64,000 nucleotides of DNA from JBDHXE01 sp035445085 (GTDB lineage Bacteria > Bacteroidota > Ignavibacteria > Kapaibacteriales > UBA2268), in the NCBI GenBank assembly GCA_035445085.1, contig DAOMQA010000006.1, positions 62,001 through 126,000 on the forward strand. The letters are read 5' to 3'. The notes beneath the pieces are model-generated. The model was not told the origin of the DNA. It ran no database searches and saw nothing but the letters and a program-made list of their open reading frames with translations. The translations under genes and the position numbers were made by a program. Positions 8,301 to 17,291 of this stretch are shown here, piece by piece (within the stretch, counting starts at the first letter, position 1; each line of letters starts with the position of its first letter).

Positions 8301-9003
8301 ATAATAATTTTATAATAGTTGATTTTACTAAGTCTACGTTTGAGAAATCGTGAAAAATGGCATCGGGGACTAATTGATTAAGTGCTTCATAACTTTGTTT
8401 GCCAGTTGCTACGCAAACGAATTTAATATTGTTTACTCTGGCGCACTCTTCATCGCGATAAGTGTCACCAATAATCAAAGTGTTTTTATGGTTAAATATG
8501 GTGGCATCAAAATAATTATTAGCGCGATTAATAGCAATCGGTGCTAATTCATTCCTATCATGAGAATCACAACCAAAAGCTCCAAACTTAAAATAACTAT
8601 CTAATTTCACTGCCCTTAATTTATGATAAGCATTTTGATGGATATTTCCAGTTAATAATCCTAATTCAATAAAAGGTAATTCGGATAATTCTTTTACGAG
8701 TTGAGAGACCCCGGGTAGTATTTTAGTTGTATTTGAGTTAGTATGACGTTCAAAAGTATCGGATAATGCCTTCCAAAACTTAGGGATACTATCTTCAAGT
8801 TGCTCTAATGAATATCCAATTTCCTTAGCTATACTTTTAATTATTTGCAAATCTGTCATACCTTGAAAGTCTGGTATCACAGATTCACTAATATTTTTAT
8901 TAAAATAATCTTGTAAAAGCTCTAAAATGAGTTCTTTTGCCAGATTTGGTGCAAAATTTAGAATTGTACCATCAATATCGAATAATACGAGATACTTTTT
9001 CAT
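8275..9003 (-). CDS. HAD-superfamily hydrolase (phosphoglycolate phosphatase-like)
   Basis: Soluble phosphatase of the haloacid dehalogenase superfamily, 242 residues. Motif I is LFDIDGTILN (residues 7-16), motif II is GLLTGN near 118-123, and the acidic motif IV is IIGDTYRDEECA near 180-191. A helical cap domain lies between motifs I and II, as in Gph-like enzymes. The natural substrate cannot be read from sequence; 2-phosphoglycolate or another small sugar phosphate is plausible. Its ATG overlaps the ssb stop codon in a TAATG arrangement, and its 3' end overlaps cmk by 26 bases, so it is embedded in an operon. Confidence 0.85.
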   Translation of the reverse strand: MKKYLVLFDIDGTILNFAPNLAKELILELLQDYFNKNISESVIPDFQGMTDLQIIKSIAKEIGYSLEQLEDSIPKFWKALSDTFERHTNSNTTKILPGVSQLVKELSELPFIELGLLTGNIHQNAYHKLRAVKLDSYFKFGAFGCDSHDRNELAPIAINRANNYFDATIFNHKNTLIIGDTYRDEECARVNNIKFVCVATGKQSYEALNQLVPDAIFHDFSNVDLVKSTIIKLLYEKDYHCN

Positions 9004-9443
9004 TAAAATGGAATATCGTCGTCCTCATCTTCTTCATTATTCTTGAAATTATTCGTATTCGATGAGCTTTCATCTTTACTAAATTGAGAAGAGGAACTAG
9101 TAGTAGATTTAGGGTCTAAATTAATAAGATTATTTGCATATACTTCGGTAATATATCTTGTAATGCCGTCTTTACCTTCGTAGGAACGTGTTTTGATTTT
9201 ACCGTCTATAAATACTTTAGAGCCTTTCTTTAAATTTCGAGCAGCATTCTCAGCTAAATGTTCCCACAACACAACACTATGCCACTCAGTATTTTCTTTC
9301 CATTCACCAGAATTTTTGTCTTTGTAAGCTTCTGATGTAGCAATTTTTAAAGTACAAACACTAGCCCCTTGTGGGGTATTTCTTAACTCTGGGTCTGCAC
9401 CTAAATTCCCAATTAATTCAATACGATTTAAACTTCTTGCCAT
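9003..9443 (-). CDS. ssb: Single-stranded DNA-binding protein
   Basis: OB-fold protein of 146 residues that coats single-stranded DNA in replication and repair. It begins MARSLNRIELIGNLGADPELR and contains the typical WHSVVLWEHLAENAARNLKKG block near residues 53-73. The C-terminal tail is Ser/Asn-rich and ends in DDDIPF, the acidic tip that binds partner proteins. The tail is short. Its stop overlaps the start of the HAD gene by one base, which implies coupling. It lies downstream of the lpxA-linked barrel gene with a 31-base gap. Confidence 0.95.
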   Translation of the reverse strand: MARSLNRIELIGNLGADPELRNTPQGASVCTLKIATSEAYKDKNSGEWKENTEWHSVVLWEHLAENAARNLKKGSKVFIDGKIKTRSYEGKDGITRYITEVYANNLINLDPKSTTSSSSQFSKDESSSNTNNFKNNEEDEDDDIPF

Positions 9444-9474
9444 CTTTTTCCCTTTTAAATATAGTTTGACTAAC

Positions 9475-10278
9475 TTACTGATAAATTATTTGAAAACCAA
9501 TTGCGGAATAATTAATTTTATCTTTATAAAACATTCCATGTATGCTATTACCAGAATAATAGTAATAGCCAAGGAATAAGCCAATATTTTGTAAAAATTT
9601 TATATTCATTCCTATTTGAGAATTAAAGTTTGTGGTGTTTTCACCATTGGCAAGATGAAGGCAACCACTAATTTCAAAATTATTACTCAATTTATATAGA
9701 ATATCAGAACCGAGCTGTCCTTGTAATTCTGTAATATCATCAGGTTGAGTAGAAAATACTTCCTTGATACCTAAATATGGTCTAATGTATGCACCGTTAG
9801 ATAAATAAATGTAGCTTGCTAAATGTGCTTCGGCAAATTCTCTACTATATACAAATGGTTGTTTAAAAAAGAACCCCTTGTTTGAATATCCATCTACCAA
9901 ATGAGATGATATATGAGCAACTCTAATTCTACTTTCAAAATGTTCATTGAAAATTGTAAATTTAGCAGAATAATTAATTCCGAAAAAATAATCAGAAGTT
10001 TCTACTGGAAACTTAAAATTATCTTCACTTCTTAGCCTAGTAAAGGTAAAGAAATCTGCACCAAAAGACATTTCATTATCTTTGCCTTCATTTAACTTTA
10101 TCAAATCGAACGAAGCTCCTATGTCTAATCTTAAATTATTATCATTAAAATTATATGAGCTACCAATTCTCGGCTCAAATGTATATGCAGTTAGTGGTTT
10201 AAAGGTTAGTATGCTCGCAAAAGTGTTGATGCTACTAACTGAAACAAATAATAATATAGCTACAAGTATAAATTGCAT
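9475..10278 (-). CDS. Predicted outer-membrane beta-barrel protein (DUF1207-like)
   Basis: About 267 residues with a signal peptide (FILVAILLFVSVSSINTFA) followed by alternating hydrophobic strands and a C-terminal NYSAIGFQIIYQ, so an outer-membrane barrel is likely. The segment RIRVAHISSHLVDGY near the middle resembles the SSHLGDE core I recall for DUF1207 proteins; this is moderate inference. I chose the ATG at 10278, one base after the lpxA stop, rather than an in-frame ATG at 10353 inside lpxA, because the signal peptide begins there. It is placed within the lipid A operon, which suggests a role in envelope maintenance, but no function is known. Confidence 0.6.
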   Translation of the reverse strand: MQFILVAILLFVSVSSINTFASILTFKPLTAYTFEPRIGSSYNFNDNNLRLDIGASFDLIKLNEGKDNEMSFGADFFTFTRLRSEDNFKFPVETSDYFFGINYSAKFTIFNEHFESRIRVAHISSHLVDGYSNKGFFFKQPFVYSREFAEAHLASYIYLSNGAYIRPYLGIKEVFSTQPDDITELQGQLGSDILYKLSNNFEISGCLHLANGENTTNFNSQIGMNIKFLQNIGLFLGYYYYSGNSIHGMFYKDKINYSAIGFQIIYQ

Positions 10279-10279
10279 T

Positions 10280-11056
10280 TTATCGGTGTATTCCTCTGAC
10301 AGAATTTTGAATAAATTCAATACAATGCTTAACCTCATCTGAAATAACTTCACGTTTCAAAAATTCCTTAATACCGTCTTTGTTATTAAAACCAGAAAAT
10401 AGAATTGTATCATAAAATTGTTCAATTTCTTTAATTAATTCATTAGAATAACCACGCCTTCTAAGACCAACTTTATTAATACCTTCAACTTGAGCTGGCT
10501 TCCTATCTATTAAAGTATAAGGAGCTACATCTTTAACTACTTTCGCATCGGCACCAATCATAGAGTGCATGCCTAATTTACAGAACTGGTGTATTTTGGT
10601 TACTCCGCCTAATACAACCCAATCTTCAATTATTACATGTCCGCCTAATTGTGAGGCATTTGACATAATAATATTATTTCCCAAATGGCAATCATGGGCC
10701 ACATGGCAATAAGTCATTATTAGACAATTTTCGCCAACAATAGTTCTACCAGTAGCGTGGGTACCTCTATTTATTGTGGCAAATTCTCTGATTTCAGTAT
10801 TATCGCCAATATAAACATAAGTTTTTTCATTGTCGTATTTTAAATCTTGAGGTTCAGAAGAGATTATTGCATAAGAATATATTTTAACATTATTACCAAT
10901 TCTTGAACCGTTTGCTATTACAGCTCCATTACGAATCTCGCAGTTATCACCAATAATAACATCGTCTTCAATCAATACATTTGAAGCAATTTTAACGTTA
11001 TTACCGATTGTTGCATTAGGAGAAATTAAGGCAGTAGGATGTATATTTTCATTCAT
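10280..11056 (-). CDS. lpxA: UDP-N-acetylglucosamine acyltransferase
   Basis: First committed acyl transfer of lipid A synthesis, adding a 3-hydroxyacyl chain to the 3-OH of UDP-GlcNAc. The 258-residue protein is built mostly of hexapeptide repeats forming a left-handed beta-helix (for example NATIGNNVKIASNVLIEDDVIIGDN). The catalytic His lies in MTYCHVAHDCHLGNN near residue 125, where the family has His125. The C-terminal part (GLRRRGYSNELIKEIEQFY) is the alpha-helical acyl-carrier-protein binding domain. It follows lpxC-fabZ after three bases, the order common in Bacteroidota and relatives. Confidence 0.95.
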   Translation of the reverse strand: MNENIHPTALISPNATIGNNVKIASNVLIEDDVIIGDNCEIRNGAVIANGSRIGNNVKIYSYAIISSEPQDLKYDNEKTYVYIGDNTEIREFATINRGTHATGRTIVGENCLIMTYCHVAHDCHLGNNIIMSNASQLGGHVIIEDWVVLGGVTKIHQFCKLGMHSMIGADAKVVKDVAPYTLIDRKPAQVEGINKVGLRRRGYSNELIKEIEQFYDTILFSGFNNKDGIKEFLKREVISDEVKHCIEFIQNSVRGIHR

Positions 11057-11059
11057 ATA

Positions 11060-12451
11060 TTATCTGTCCACTAATGCTGCTTGGAATTCTGATTCGGCAG
11101 CCAATTGAGAATCAACATAAGCTTTACCTAAGAAGGTAAATATATTTAATTTTTTGGAGACTAATTTTACTTCTAAAATTAATTGGTCACCGGGAATAAC
11201 AGCACGTCTAAACTTAGCATTACTAACACCAATAAAAAAAGCTAATTTATTATTTAAATTATCAAATTTATTAAATAATATCATGCCTCCAGTCTGTGCT
11301 AATGCTTCAAGGATTAGCATACCCGGCATAACGGGTTTACTGGGGAAGTGCCCATTAAAATATTCTTCATTAAAAGTAACATTTTTTAACCCAATGATAG
11401 TATCATTACTTTCATCATACTTAAGAACTCTATCTACTAATAAGAAAGGGTATTTATGTGGGAGTAATGTTAATATTTTGTTAATATCATATAATAATAT
11501 TCCAGGTTTTACCTTATCATTCTCTGTTTTTTTCTTTTCAAGATACAGTTTCCTAATTTTTTTCCCAAATTCAATATTAGAAGCATGGCCAGGCCGAGCC
11601 GCCAATATCTGAGCTTTAATAGGTACACCTATTAAAGCCAAATCACCTATCATATCCAAGAGTTTGTGCCTTGCAGGTTCATTTTTATATCTTAATTCAG
11701 TTCCATTAAGGATACCATTATCACCCATAGTAGGGGGGTGTTCTAATCCAAAAATATCTTTAAGTTCACTAAGTTCATCTTCAGTCATTTCTTTGTCATT
11801 GATGACTAAGGCACTATCTAACGAACCACCTTTAATTAGCCCTTGCTTATATAAAGAAACTACCTCAGTTAGAAAGCAAAATGTTCTGGCGGGCGCAAAT
11901 TCACTCACAAATTCTTTGTCTAAATCAAATAAGCCAGAGTGCTGGCTACCCAATGCTGGATTAAAATAGTCTACCATAACTGTTATTCTGTAATTATCAG
12001 TAGGTAAGGCAACTATATCTACATATTTTGATTCATTATTATAACTAACAGTCTCATCAACTACAAAGTAATTCCTTTCTGCTTCTTGCTCTTTAAAGCC
12101 CGCTTCAAGTAGTGCTTCAACGTAATGTATTGAACTACCATCTATCACGGGAGGCTCATTAGAAGACAGCTCTATTTTACAATTATCTATGCGCAAGCCA
12201 ACTAATGCAGCTAAAACGTGCTCTACTGTATGAACTTTTACATCGCCTAAGCCTAAAGTAGTACCGCGTGATAAATCAACTACGTAATCAACTAATGCAG
12301 GGACTTCGACTGGAGGATTTAAATCAGCTCTCACAAACATATAACCGTAATTTTCTGGTGCCGGATGAAATGTTATTGTGCATTGATTACCAGTATGTAG
12401 TCCTATTCCCGACATCGAAACCGATTTGTTTATTGTTCTCTGTTTTTCCAT
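11060..12451 (-). CDS. lpxC-fabZ: Bifunctional LpxC deacetylase / FabZ dehydratase fusion
   Basis: One 463-residue polypeptide with two enzymes. Residues 1 to about 300 are the zinc deacetylase LpxC that commits UDP-acyl-GlcNAc to lipid A: HTVEHVLAAL, FAPARTFCFL, RHKLLDMIGDLALIG (zinc His and Asp) and AARPGHASN (catalytic His). Residues from about 310 are FabZ, a 3-hydroxyacyl-ACP dehydratase, with the catalytic His in LPHKYPFLLVDRV and the Glu in MPGMLILEALAQTGG. The fusion is a known trait of Bacteroidota, Chlorobi and relatives and links fatty-acid elongation to the lipid A branch. A hairpin with a T-run on the coding strand ends only about 20 bases upstream of the ATG. Confidence 0.95.
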   Translation of the reverse strand: MEKQRTINKSVSMSGIGLHTGNQCTITFHPAPENYGYMFVRADLNPPVEVPALVDYVVDLSRGTTLGLGDVKVHTVEHVLAALVGLRIDNCKIELSSNEPPVIDGSSIHYVEALLEAGFKEQEAERNYFVVDETVSYNNESKYVDIVALPTDNYRITVMVDYFNPALGSQHSGLFDLDKEFVSEFAPARTFCFLTEVVSLYKQGLIKGGSLDSALVINDKEMTEDELSELKDIFGLEHPPTMGDNGILNGTELRYKNEPARHKLLDMIGDLALIGVPIKAQILAARPGHASNIEFGKKIRKLYLEKKKTENDKVKPGILLYDINKILTLLPHKYPFLLVDRVLKYDESNDTIIGLKNVTFNEEYFNGHFPSKPVMPGMLILEALAQTGGMILFNKFDNLNNKLAFFIGVSNAKFRRAVIPGDQLILEVKLVSKKLNIFTFLGKAYVDSQLAAESEFQAALVDR

Positions 12452-12465
12452 AATCTATTATTATT

Positions 12466-12494
12466 ATAAAAAAAATCAGTATAGATACTGATTT
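12466..12494 (-). terminator. Intrinsic terminator/attenuator between lpxD and lpxC-fabZ
   Basis: Arms 12473-12481 and 12486-12494 form a perfect nine-base-pair stem with a four-base loop. Read on the minus strand, the stem runs directly into T7 (the A-run 12466-12472 on the plus strand is AAA followed by AAAAA with one T just before it). It lies 60 bases past the lpxD stop and about 20 before the lpxC ATG, leaving no room for a new promoter between them. Confidence 0.75.
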
Positions 12495-12553
12495 AGCAAA
12501 AGACAAAAATAACAAAATTCTTTATCATTATAATTTATATTTTTATTAATCCA

Positions 12554-13585
12554 TTATTTTTGAATAGATTTTTTTAAACTATTAATATCTTCAAGAACTT
12601 CGGGCAACTGGTTAATAACAGCTTCTATTCTAAATGCTTTTTTTACATCTCTAATAGGGGAACCAAAGTAAACACCAGATTTATTTATAGTTTTAGAGAC
12701 TCCAGATTGGGCTAAAATAGTAACATCATCACAGATTTCTAAGTGCCCAGCAATGCCCGTTTGCCCTCCCAATCTTGCTCTATTACCGATTTTAACTGAA
12801 CCTGAAATTCCTACTTGTGCAGCAATACCAGAATTTTGCCCAATATCACAATTATGAGCTATATGGACTAAATTATCGATTTTAGTTCCTTTTCTTATAA
12901 TAGTTGTTCCCATTAAGGCACAATCAATAGTTGAATTAGCTCCTATTTCTACATTATCTTCTAATTCTACATTGCCAAGTTGTGGAATCCGATCATAAGA
13001 GGCGTCTTCTGGGTTTTCTAAGTAGCCAAAGCCATCAGAACCTATTACAGAACCCGCCTGTAATATGCAATTATCACCAATTTTAGTATTTTTATATATC
13101 GTTACATTAGGATAAATGATAGTATTTCTACCAATCACTACATCGTCTGCAATTACGGAATTTGAATATATTTTAGTATATGCACCAATTTTACAGTCAT
13201 TACCAACAACAACATTCTCAGCTAAATAAACACTATTATCTATGATACAAGAATCCCCAATTATTACCGAATGGTGGGCGCCTACTTTTTTATCAGAATT
13301 TTGGCTCTCAATAAATTTTAATAATCGTACTAAGGATTTGTATGGAGCATCTAATTTAATATAAACTTGGTTTGGATTAGGTAATTTTATTAAGCTATTA
13401 GGAACTAATAGGCATGTAGCTTTACATTCTGGTAAATATTTCTCATACTTATCAGAATAATAAAAGGATAAATCCCCTTCTTTAGCTAATTCGATTCCAT
13501 TTAGACCATTAATTTTTGAATTTGTTTCGCCAACAATTGTACCACCAAGTAATTCAGCAATTTGGCTAATTGAAAAATTTATCAT
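12554..13585 (-). CDS. lpxD: UDP-3-O-(3-hydroxyacyl)glucosamine N-acyltransferase
   Basis: Third step of lipid A synthesis: adds the N-linked hydroxyacyl chain. The 343-residue protein has the N-terminal uridine-binding LpxD domain (GDLSFYYSDKYEKYL near residues 36-50), followed by a long hexapeptide-repeat helix (IGRNTIIYPNVTIYKNTKIG and similar). The catalytic His sits in NLVHIAHNCDIGQN near 240. A C-terminal helix (IEAVINQLPEVLEDINSLKK) completes the trimer interface. It begins five bases after the upstream skp-like gene and is followed by a terminator hairpin. Together with lpxA and lpxC it supplies the early lipid A pathway. Confidence 0.95.
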   Translation of the reverse strand: MINFSISQIAELLGGTIVGETNSKINGLNGIELAKEGDLSFYYSDKYEKYLPECKATCLLVPNSLIKLPNPNQVYIKLDAPYKSLVRLLKFIESQNSDKKVGAHHSVIIGDSCIIDNSVYLAENVVVGNDCKIGAYTKIYSNSVIADDVVIGRNTIIYPNVTIYKNTKIGDNCILQAGSVIGSDGFGYLENPEDASYDRIPQLGNVELEDNVEIGANSTIDCALMGTTIIRKGTKIDNLVHIAHNCDIGQNSGIAAQVGISGSVKIGNRARLGGQTGIAGHLEICDDVTILAQSGVSKTINKSGVYFGSPIRDVKKAFRIEAVINQLPEVLEDINSLKKSIQK

Positions 13586-13590
13586 TATGC

Positions 13591-14298
13591 TTATTTTTTG
13601 GGTTTAGATAATTCTTTAGTGCTATTGGGATCAAGAACAGGTTGTTCGTGCTTATCTTGATCGAACTGTCTTTCATTAGTATCGTCTTGTTTGCCCGTGC
13701 GACTTCTTCTCCGCGGAGCTTTCGATTCTGTTTCAATGTTTCTAGGGTCTTTATCTATCTTATCTTTTAATTCTTTTTCTAAATCTTCTACCTCTACACC
13801 TAAGGCTTTTAAGATATGCACCGTCAAGTCATACTTATAATTAACATATGCTAAGGGCTGAATTGATTGGTCCCAAATAATATCAAAACTTTTATCGGCT
13901 GCTACCTGTTGTACTGCAGCATATATTTTTTCTTCTACAGAAGTAAAAATTGTCTTTACAGCATTGTCGTATTTACCGTTTGGTTCGAATATTTGTCTAG
14001 CGTTTTCATCCCTTTGTTTTTTTAATGTCTGTAACTCTGTATCCTTAGCTAACCTCTCTACTTCAGTCCAAACTAATCTATTTTTCTTAATTTCAAACTC
14101 TAAGTTATCTATTTTCATTTGCATTGCATCGAGTTCTCTCTGCCATTCATCAGTCATTGATTGTACGCGTTGCTTAGCTTGCTGAGCATCGGGAAGTTTT
14201 TCCCTAATAGTTTGAGAATTAAAAAAGCCAACTCTTTGTGCAAGCATAATATTGCTTGCACAAATTAAGGATATAAATATAATTAAGTACTTTTTCAT
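13591..14298 (-). CDS. OmpH/Skp family periplasmic chaperone (copy 1)
   Basis: Skp-like proteins hold unfolded outer-membrane proteins in the periplasm on their way to BamA. The 235-residue protein has a signal peptide (KKYLIIFISLICASNIMLAQ), then a VGFFNSQTIREKLPDAQQAK start of the body, a long coiled coil (residues about 45-105) and a return segment FDIIWDQSIQPLAYVNYKYDLT. The length is larger than usual because of a charged, disordered tail of about 60 residues (RRRSRTGKQDDTNERQFDQD and on), not seen in copy 2. It stands between the second skp copy and lpxD. Confidence 0.88.
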   Translation of the reverse strand: MKKYLIIFISLICASNIMLAQRVGFFNSQTIREKLPDAQQAKQRVQSMTDEWQRELDAMQMKIDNLEFEIKKNRLVWTEVERLAKDTELQTLKKQRDENARQIFEPNGKYDNAVKTIFTSVEEKIYAAVQQVAADKSFDIIWDQSIQPLAYVNYKYDLTVHILKALGVEVEDLEKELKDKIDKDPRNIETESKAPRRRSRTGKQDDTNERQFDQDKHEQPVLDPNSTKELSKPKK

Positions 14299-14334
14299 AA
14301 TATTTATTAGATATAATTAGACAGAAGTCAAAAA

Positions 14335-14868
14335 TTATTTACCTGCTGTCCCTCTTTTTATTGCATCAATGACAGTAAATGTAATATCAATAGATGATTC
14401 AGAGTATAAGACCATTAATTTATCAACTACCATTTGGAATTTTTCTTTTTTAGCAACCACTTCAATTGCTTGCTTTACTTTTTCTCTAATAGGTGCTAAT
14501 AATTTTTCTCTTAAAGTACCTAACTCACCTTGCTGCCCAAACTTGTCTTCTTGATACTGCAATAAGGTCATTTGTTGTTTTTGCAAATTTTCCTCCTCAC
14601 TTTTTTGCTTATCTTGAGGCATCATTGATTTCTGTTTTTGATATTGCTCAAATTTAGATTGAAGGTCGTTTCTCATTGTCAAAAGTGTATCTTGCCATTT
14701 TTGACCAATCTCTTTTATTTGCTTATCAGCTGCAATTGCCTCTGGCAATTCTTTAAGTACTGATTCTACTTCTACAACAGCCACTTTGAATTGTTGCGAT
14801 TGCAATGCTGTGCCAGAAACTGCAAAAGTTATTAAACCACAAACAATCATTGATTTGAATTTAAGCAT
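14335..14868 (-). CDS. OmpH/Skp family periplasmic chaperone (copy 2)
   Basis: About 177 residues with a signal peptide (MLKFKSMIVCGLITFAVSG), the body start FKVAVVEVESVLKELPEAIA and a Gln/Lys-rich coiled coil (KFEQYQKQKSMMPQDKQKSE), ending with FQMVVDKLMVLYSESSIDIT. This is the standard Skp layout. I set the start at ATG 14868 because GGAG lies five bases upstream and the signal peptide begins there; the longer in-frame start at 14952 would run into bamA. It is immediately downstream of bamA. Two adjacent divergent skp genes after bamA are common in the Bacteroidota group. Confidence 0.88.
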   Translation of the reverse strand: MLKFKSMIVCGLITFAVSGTALQSQQFKVAVVEVESVLKELPEAIAADKQIKEIGQKWQDTLLTMRNDLQSKFEQYQKQKSMMPQDKQKSEEENLQKQQMTLLQYQEDKFGQQGELGTLREKLLAPIREKVKQAIEVVAKKEKFQMVVDKLMVLYSESSIDITFTVIDAIKRGTAGK

Positions 14869-14921
14869 AGTTGCTCCATAAATTATTAAATTATTGTATT
14901 GACGCATTACTAAAAAATATG

Positions 14922-17291
14922 TTACTGACCTAAATGAAATAAAAATCGCCAACCAGATACATCAGCCTCGTCGGCATATTTATCAAAGCCATAGCCATAG
15001 CTAAAACCTACTACTCCAATAGGAGCTATCATCAATTGAACACCAACACCAGCTGATCTTTTGAGATTAAAGGGGTCAGTATTTTGGAAGTCCTTAAATA
15101 TATTACCTGCTTCTGCAAATCCATATACATAAACTGGCATAGGGTCTAATGATATAGCAAATCTTAATTCAGCTGTATATTTCATTAAAAATTTATCTCC
15201 ATAACCAGTTCCTAACTTACTATCGGGGTACCCTCTTAGAGGCGTTACATTAGTAAATCCACTTAAGCCATTTCCACCCATTCTATATAATTCGATAGGG
15301 GAGATAGTAGTGTCAGAATTAAAGCCATTGATATAGCCAATTTTAGAACCTAACATAAATACTAATCTGTCGCTACCTTCAATCTTTGCTAATGGACTAA
15401 AAATCTCAAAATTTAATTCATTTTTAAAATAATCGATTTCTCCTAAGCCAATTGCACCCATAGCAAAATCAGTTGAATATGTAAACTTAGAGCCTGTTGA
15501 TGGAAAGAACATATTATTTATGGATATTCTTGAAAAGCGTTGTCCGATAGTAATTTCGTTATACTTGCCTTGTCTATAATATATGTTCCCAGTTTTGTTG
15601 TCATTAATTTGAGCTCTTATACTCCAATCACCACGCCAAAAATCATCTGGCCATTTAAATCTACGACCAATATTAAGACCAACGCCTGTCCTAGATTGGT
15701 TTAAATCTAAAAAGTTATAATAAGAATCAAATACTGAAAAACCTACAGTAGTGGGTTCGTCGAATAGCCAAGGTTCAGTTAGACCAAGTGAAAAGGTACG
15801 ATACCTATTGGCTTGACCAAATTCCCATTGAAAATTAAATACCTGTCCAGCACCGCCACGTAATGGCTCTGCAATAGAGAAATTATTAAAAGTAAAACCA
15901 ACCGATCCAGTTAGACCAAATGTACCAGCAAAGCCAATAGAAGCATTGAAGGTATCAGTAGAACGTTCTTCAACTTTATATATCAAATCAACCGATGTAT
16001 TATCTGTTTGAGAAGGCTTTACATCCGGGCGTAAAGTTTCTGGATTAAAATACTGCATAACTTGCAAAGCTCTTATACTTCGAATGATAGCTGAACGGTC
16101 AAAGTAGTCGCCGGGCTTTGTATATAACTCACGCCGAATTACTTTATCTTTAGTTTTGGTGTTTCCTACAATCTCAATCTTGCCAAACCTTACTCTATCG
16201 CCTTCGAATACCTTTACGGTTATATCGACAGAATCAGGAGGAACTCTGTATACTTCAGGCATTAACCTTGCTTGTAAATAGCCATTATCCATATATAATG
16301 ATGCAGCATCGGTCTGGTTTTGATTGCCTGATAAATTCATCTGGAATTCTTCTAAGTTATAATAATCACCTTTTTTAAATTCTAATCTTCTCTCCAAAAC
16401 CTTATTGTCAAACACTAAATTTCCTTCAAATTTAATATTACGTATATAAACCCTTGGACCTTCATCTACTTGTAAAGTTATATTGACTGTTTTGTCTATT
16501 GGATTATATTCTAAGGAATCTCCGATTAACGAGGCGTCTATATAGCCTTGATTTTGCATATATTTTACAAGTAATTTTTTATCTTCATCATATTTCTTTT
16601 TATCAAATTTAGCTGATTTCCAAATTTGCCACCAAGATTTGGTTGAGGTTTCTTTAAATGAGCCAGCCAAATCATCAGAGCTTAAATTATGGTTACCAAC
16701 AAAATTGATAGAATTTACTTTGAAAGCAGCGCCTTCATTTATATCTATCAATAAATTGACATAGTGAGATGTATCAGTTACTTCGGTTTTTATATCAACT
16801 TCTACGAATGAGATTCCTTCTTTTTCGTATAATTTTATAATTTCATCTTTTGCTTTTTGCAAATCATTGTTGGATATAATATCGCCTTTGATTTTGCCTG
16901 TGGCTTTTTTGATTTCAAATTCATCAATTTCTTTATTATTATATATCAAAATAGAGCTTAGCCTTGGAAATTCCTCAACAATGATATTGAGAAATATACC
17001 CATTGGAGTTATTTTTTCTATCTTTATATCTATAAATGAAAATTGCTTACGTTTCCATAAATTTTGAATTGCTCTTTGGATTGCAAAATCATTAATAAGC
17101 TTGATTTGATTGCCAACTCTTAAGCCAGAGATTGAAATTATTGTTTCGGTATCTGCGTATACATTGCCTGATACAGTAATACCAGCTATTGTTAGCTCTT
17201 GCTCTTGGTTTGTTTGTGCCAAAATTGTTATAGAGCAAATTGGTAGGAGAATCAATAAAAATATAGTTCTACTAAATATTTTTGAAAGCAT
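14922..17291 (-). CDS. bamA: BamA/Omp85 outer-membrane protein assembly factor
   Basis: Central channel of the beta-barrel assembly machinery. The 789-residue protein has a signal peptide (IFLLILLPICSITILA), a series of POTRA domains from about residue 30 to 420 (repeats such as FKVNSINFVGNHNLSSDDL and VRFGKIEIVGNTKTKDKVI), and a 16-strand barrel to the C-terminus. The conserved loop-6 motif appears as LRGYPDSKLG near residue 685. The start overlaps uppS by 20 bases in a different frame, so the two are translationally linked. The neighbouring skp genes deliver its substrates and the lpx genes make the lipid A layer in which its clients sit. Confidence 0.95.
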   Translation of the reverse strand: MLSKIFSRTIFLLILLPICSITILAQTNQEQELTIAGITVSGNVYADTETIISISGLRVGNQIKLINDFAIQRAIQNLWKRKQFSFIDIKIEKITPMGIFLNIIVEEFPRLSSILIYNNKEIDEFEIKKATGKIKGDIISNNDLQKAKDEIIKLYEKEGISFVEVDIKTEVTDTSHYVNLLIDINEGAAFKVNSINFVGNHNLSSDDLAGSFKETSTKSWWQIWKSAKFDKKKYDEDKKLLVKYMQNQGYIDASLIGDSLEYNPIDKTVNITLQVDEGPRVYIRNIKFEGNLVFDNKVLERRLEFKKGDYYNLEEFQMNLSGNQNQTDAASLYMDNGYLQARLMPEVYRVPPDSVDITVKVFEGDRVRFGKIEIVGNTKTKDKVIRRELYTKPGDYFDRSAIIRSIRALQVMQYFNPETLRPDVKPSQTDNTSVDLIYKVEERSTDTFNASIGFAGTFGLTGSVGFTFNNFSIAEPLRGGAGQVFNFQWEFGQANRYRTFSLGLTEPWLFDEPTTVGFSVFDSYYNFLDLNQSRTGVGLNIGRRFKWPDDFWRGDWSIRAQINDNKTGNIYYRQGKYNEITIGQRFSRISINNMFFPSTGSKFTYSTDFAMGAIGLGEIDYFKNELNFEIFSPLAKIEGSDRLVFMLGSKIGYINGFNSDTTISPIELYRMGGNGLSGFTNVTPLRGYPDSKLGTGYGDKFLMKYTAELRFAISLDPMPVYVYGFAEAGNIFKDFQNTDPFNLKRSAGVGVQLMIAPIGVVGFSYGYGFDKYADEADVSGWRFLFHLGQ

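Noticed and set aside
11154..11969. Open reading frames antisense to lpxC-fabZ
   Set aside because: They lie fully opposite a strongly conserved gene, show no motifs or signals, and are explained by composition.
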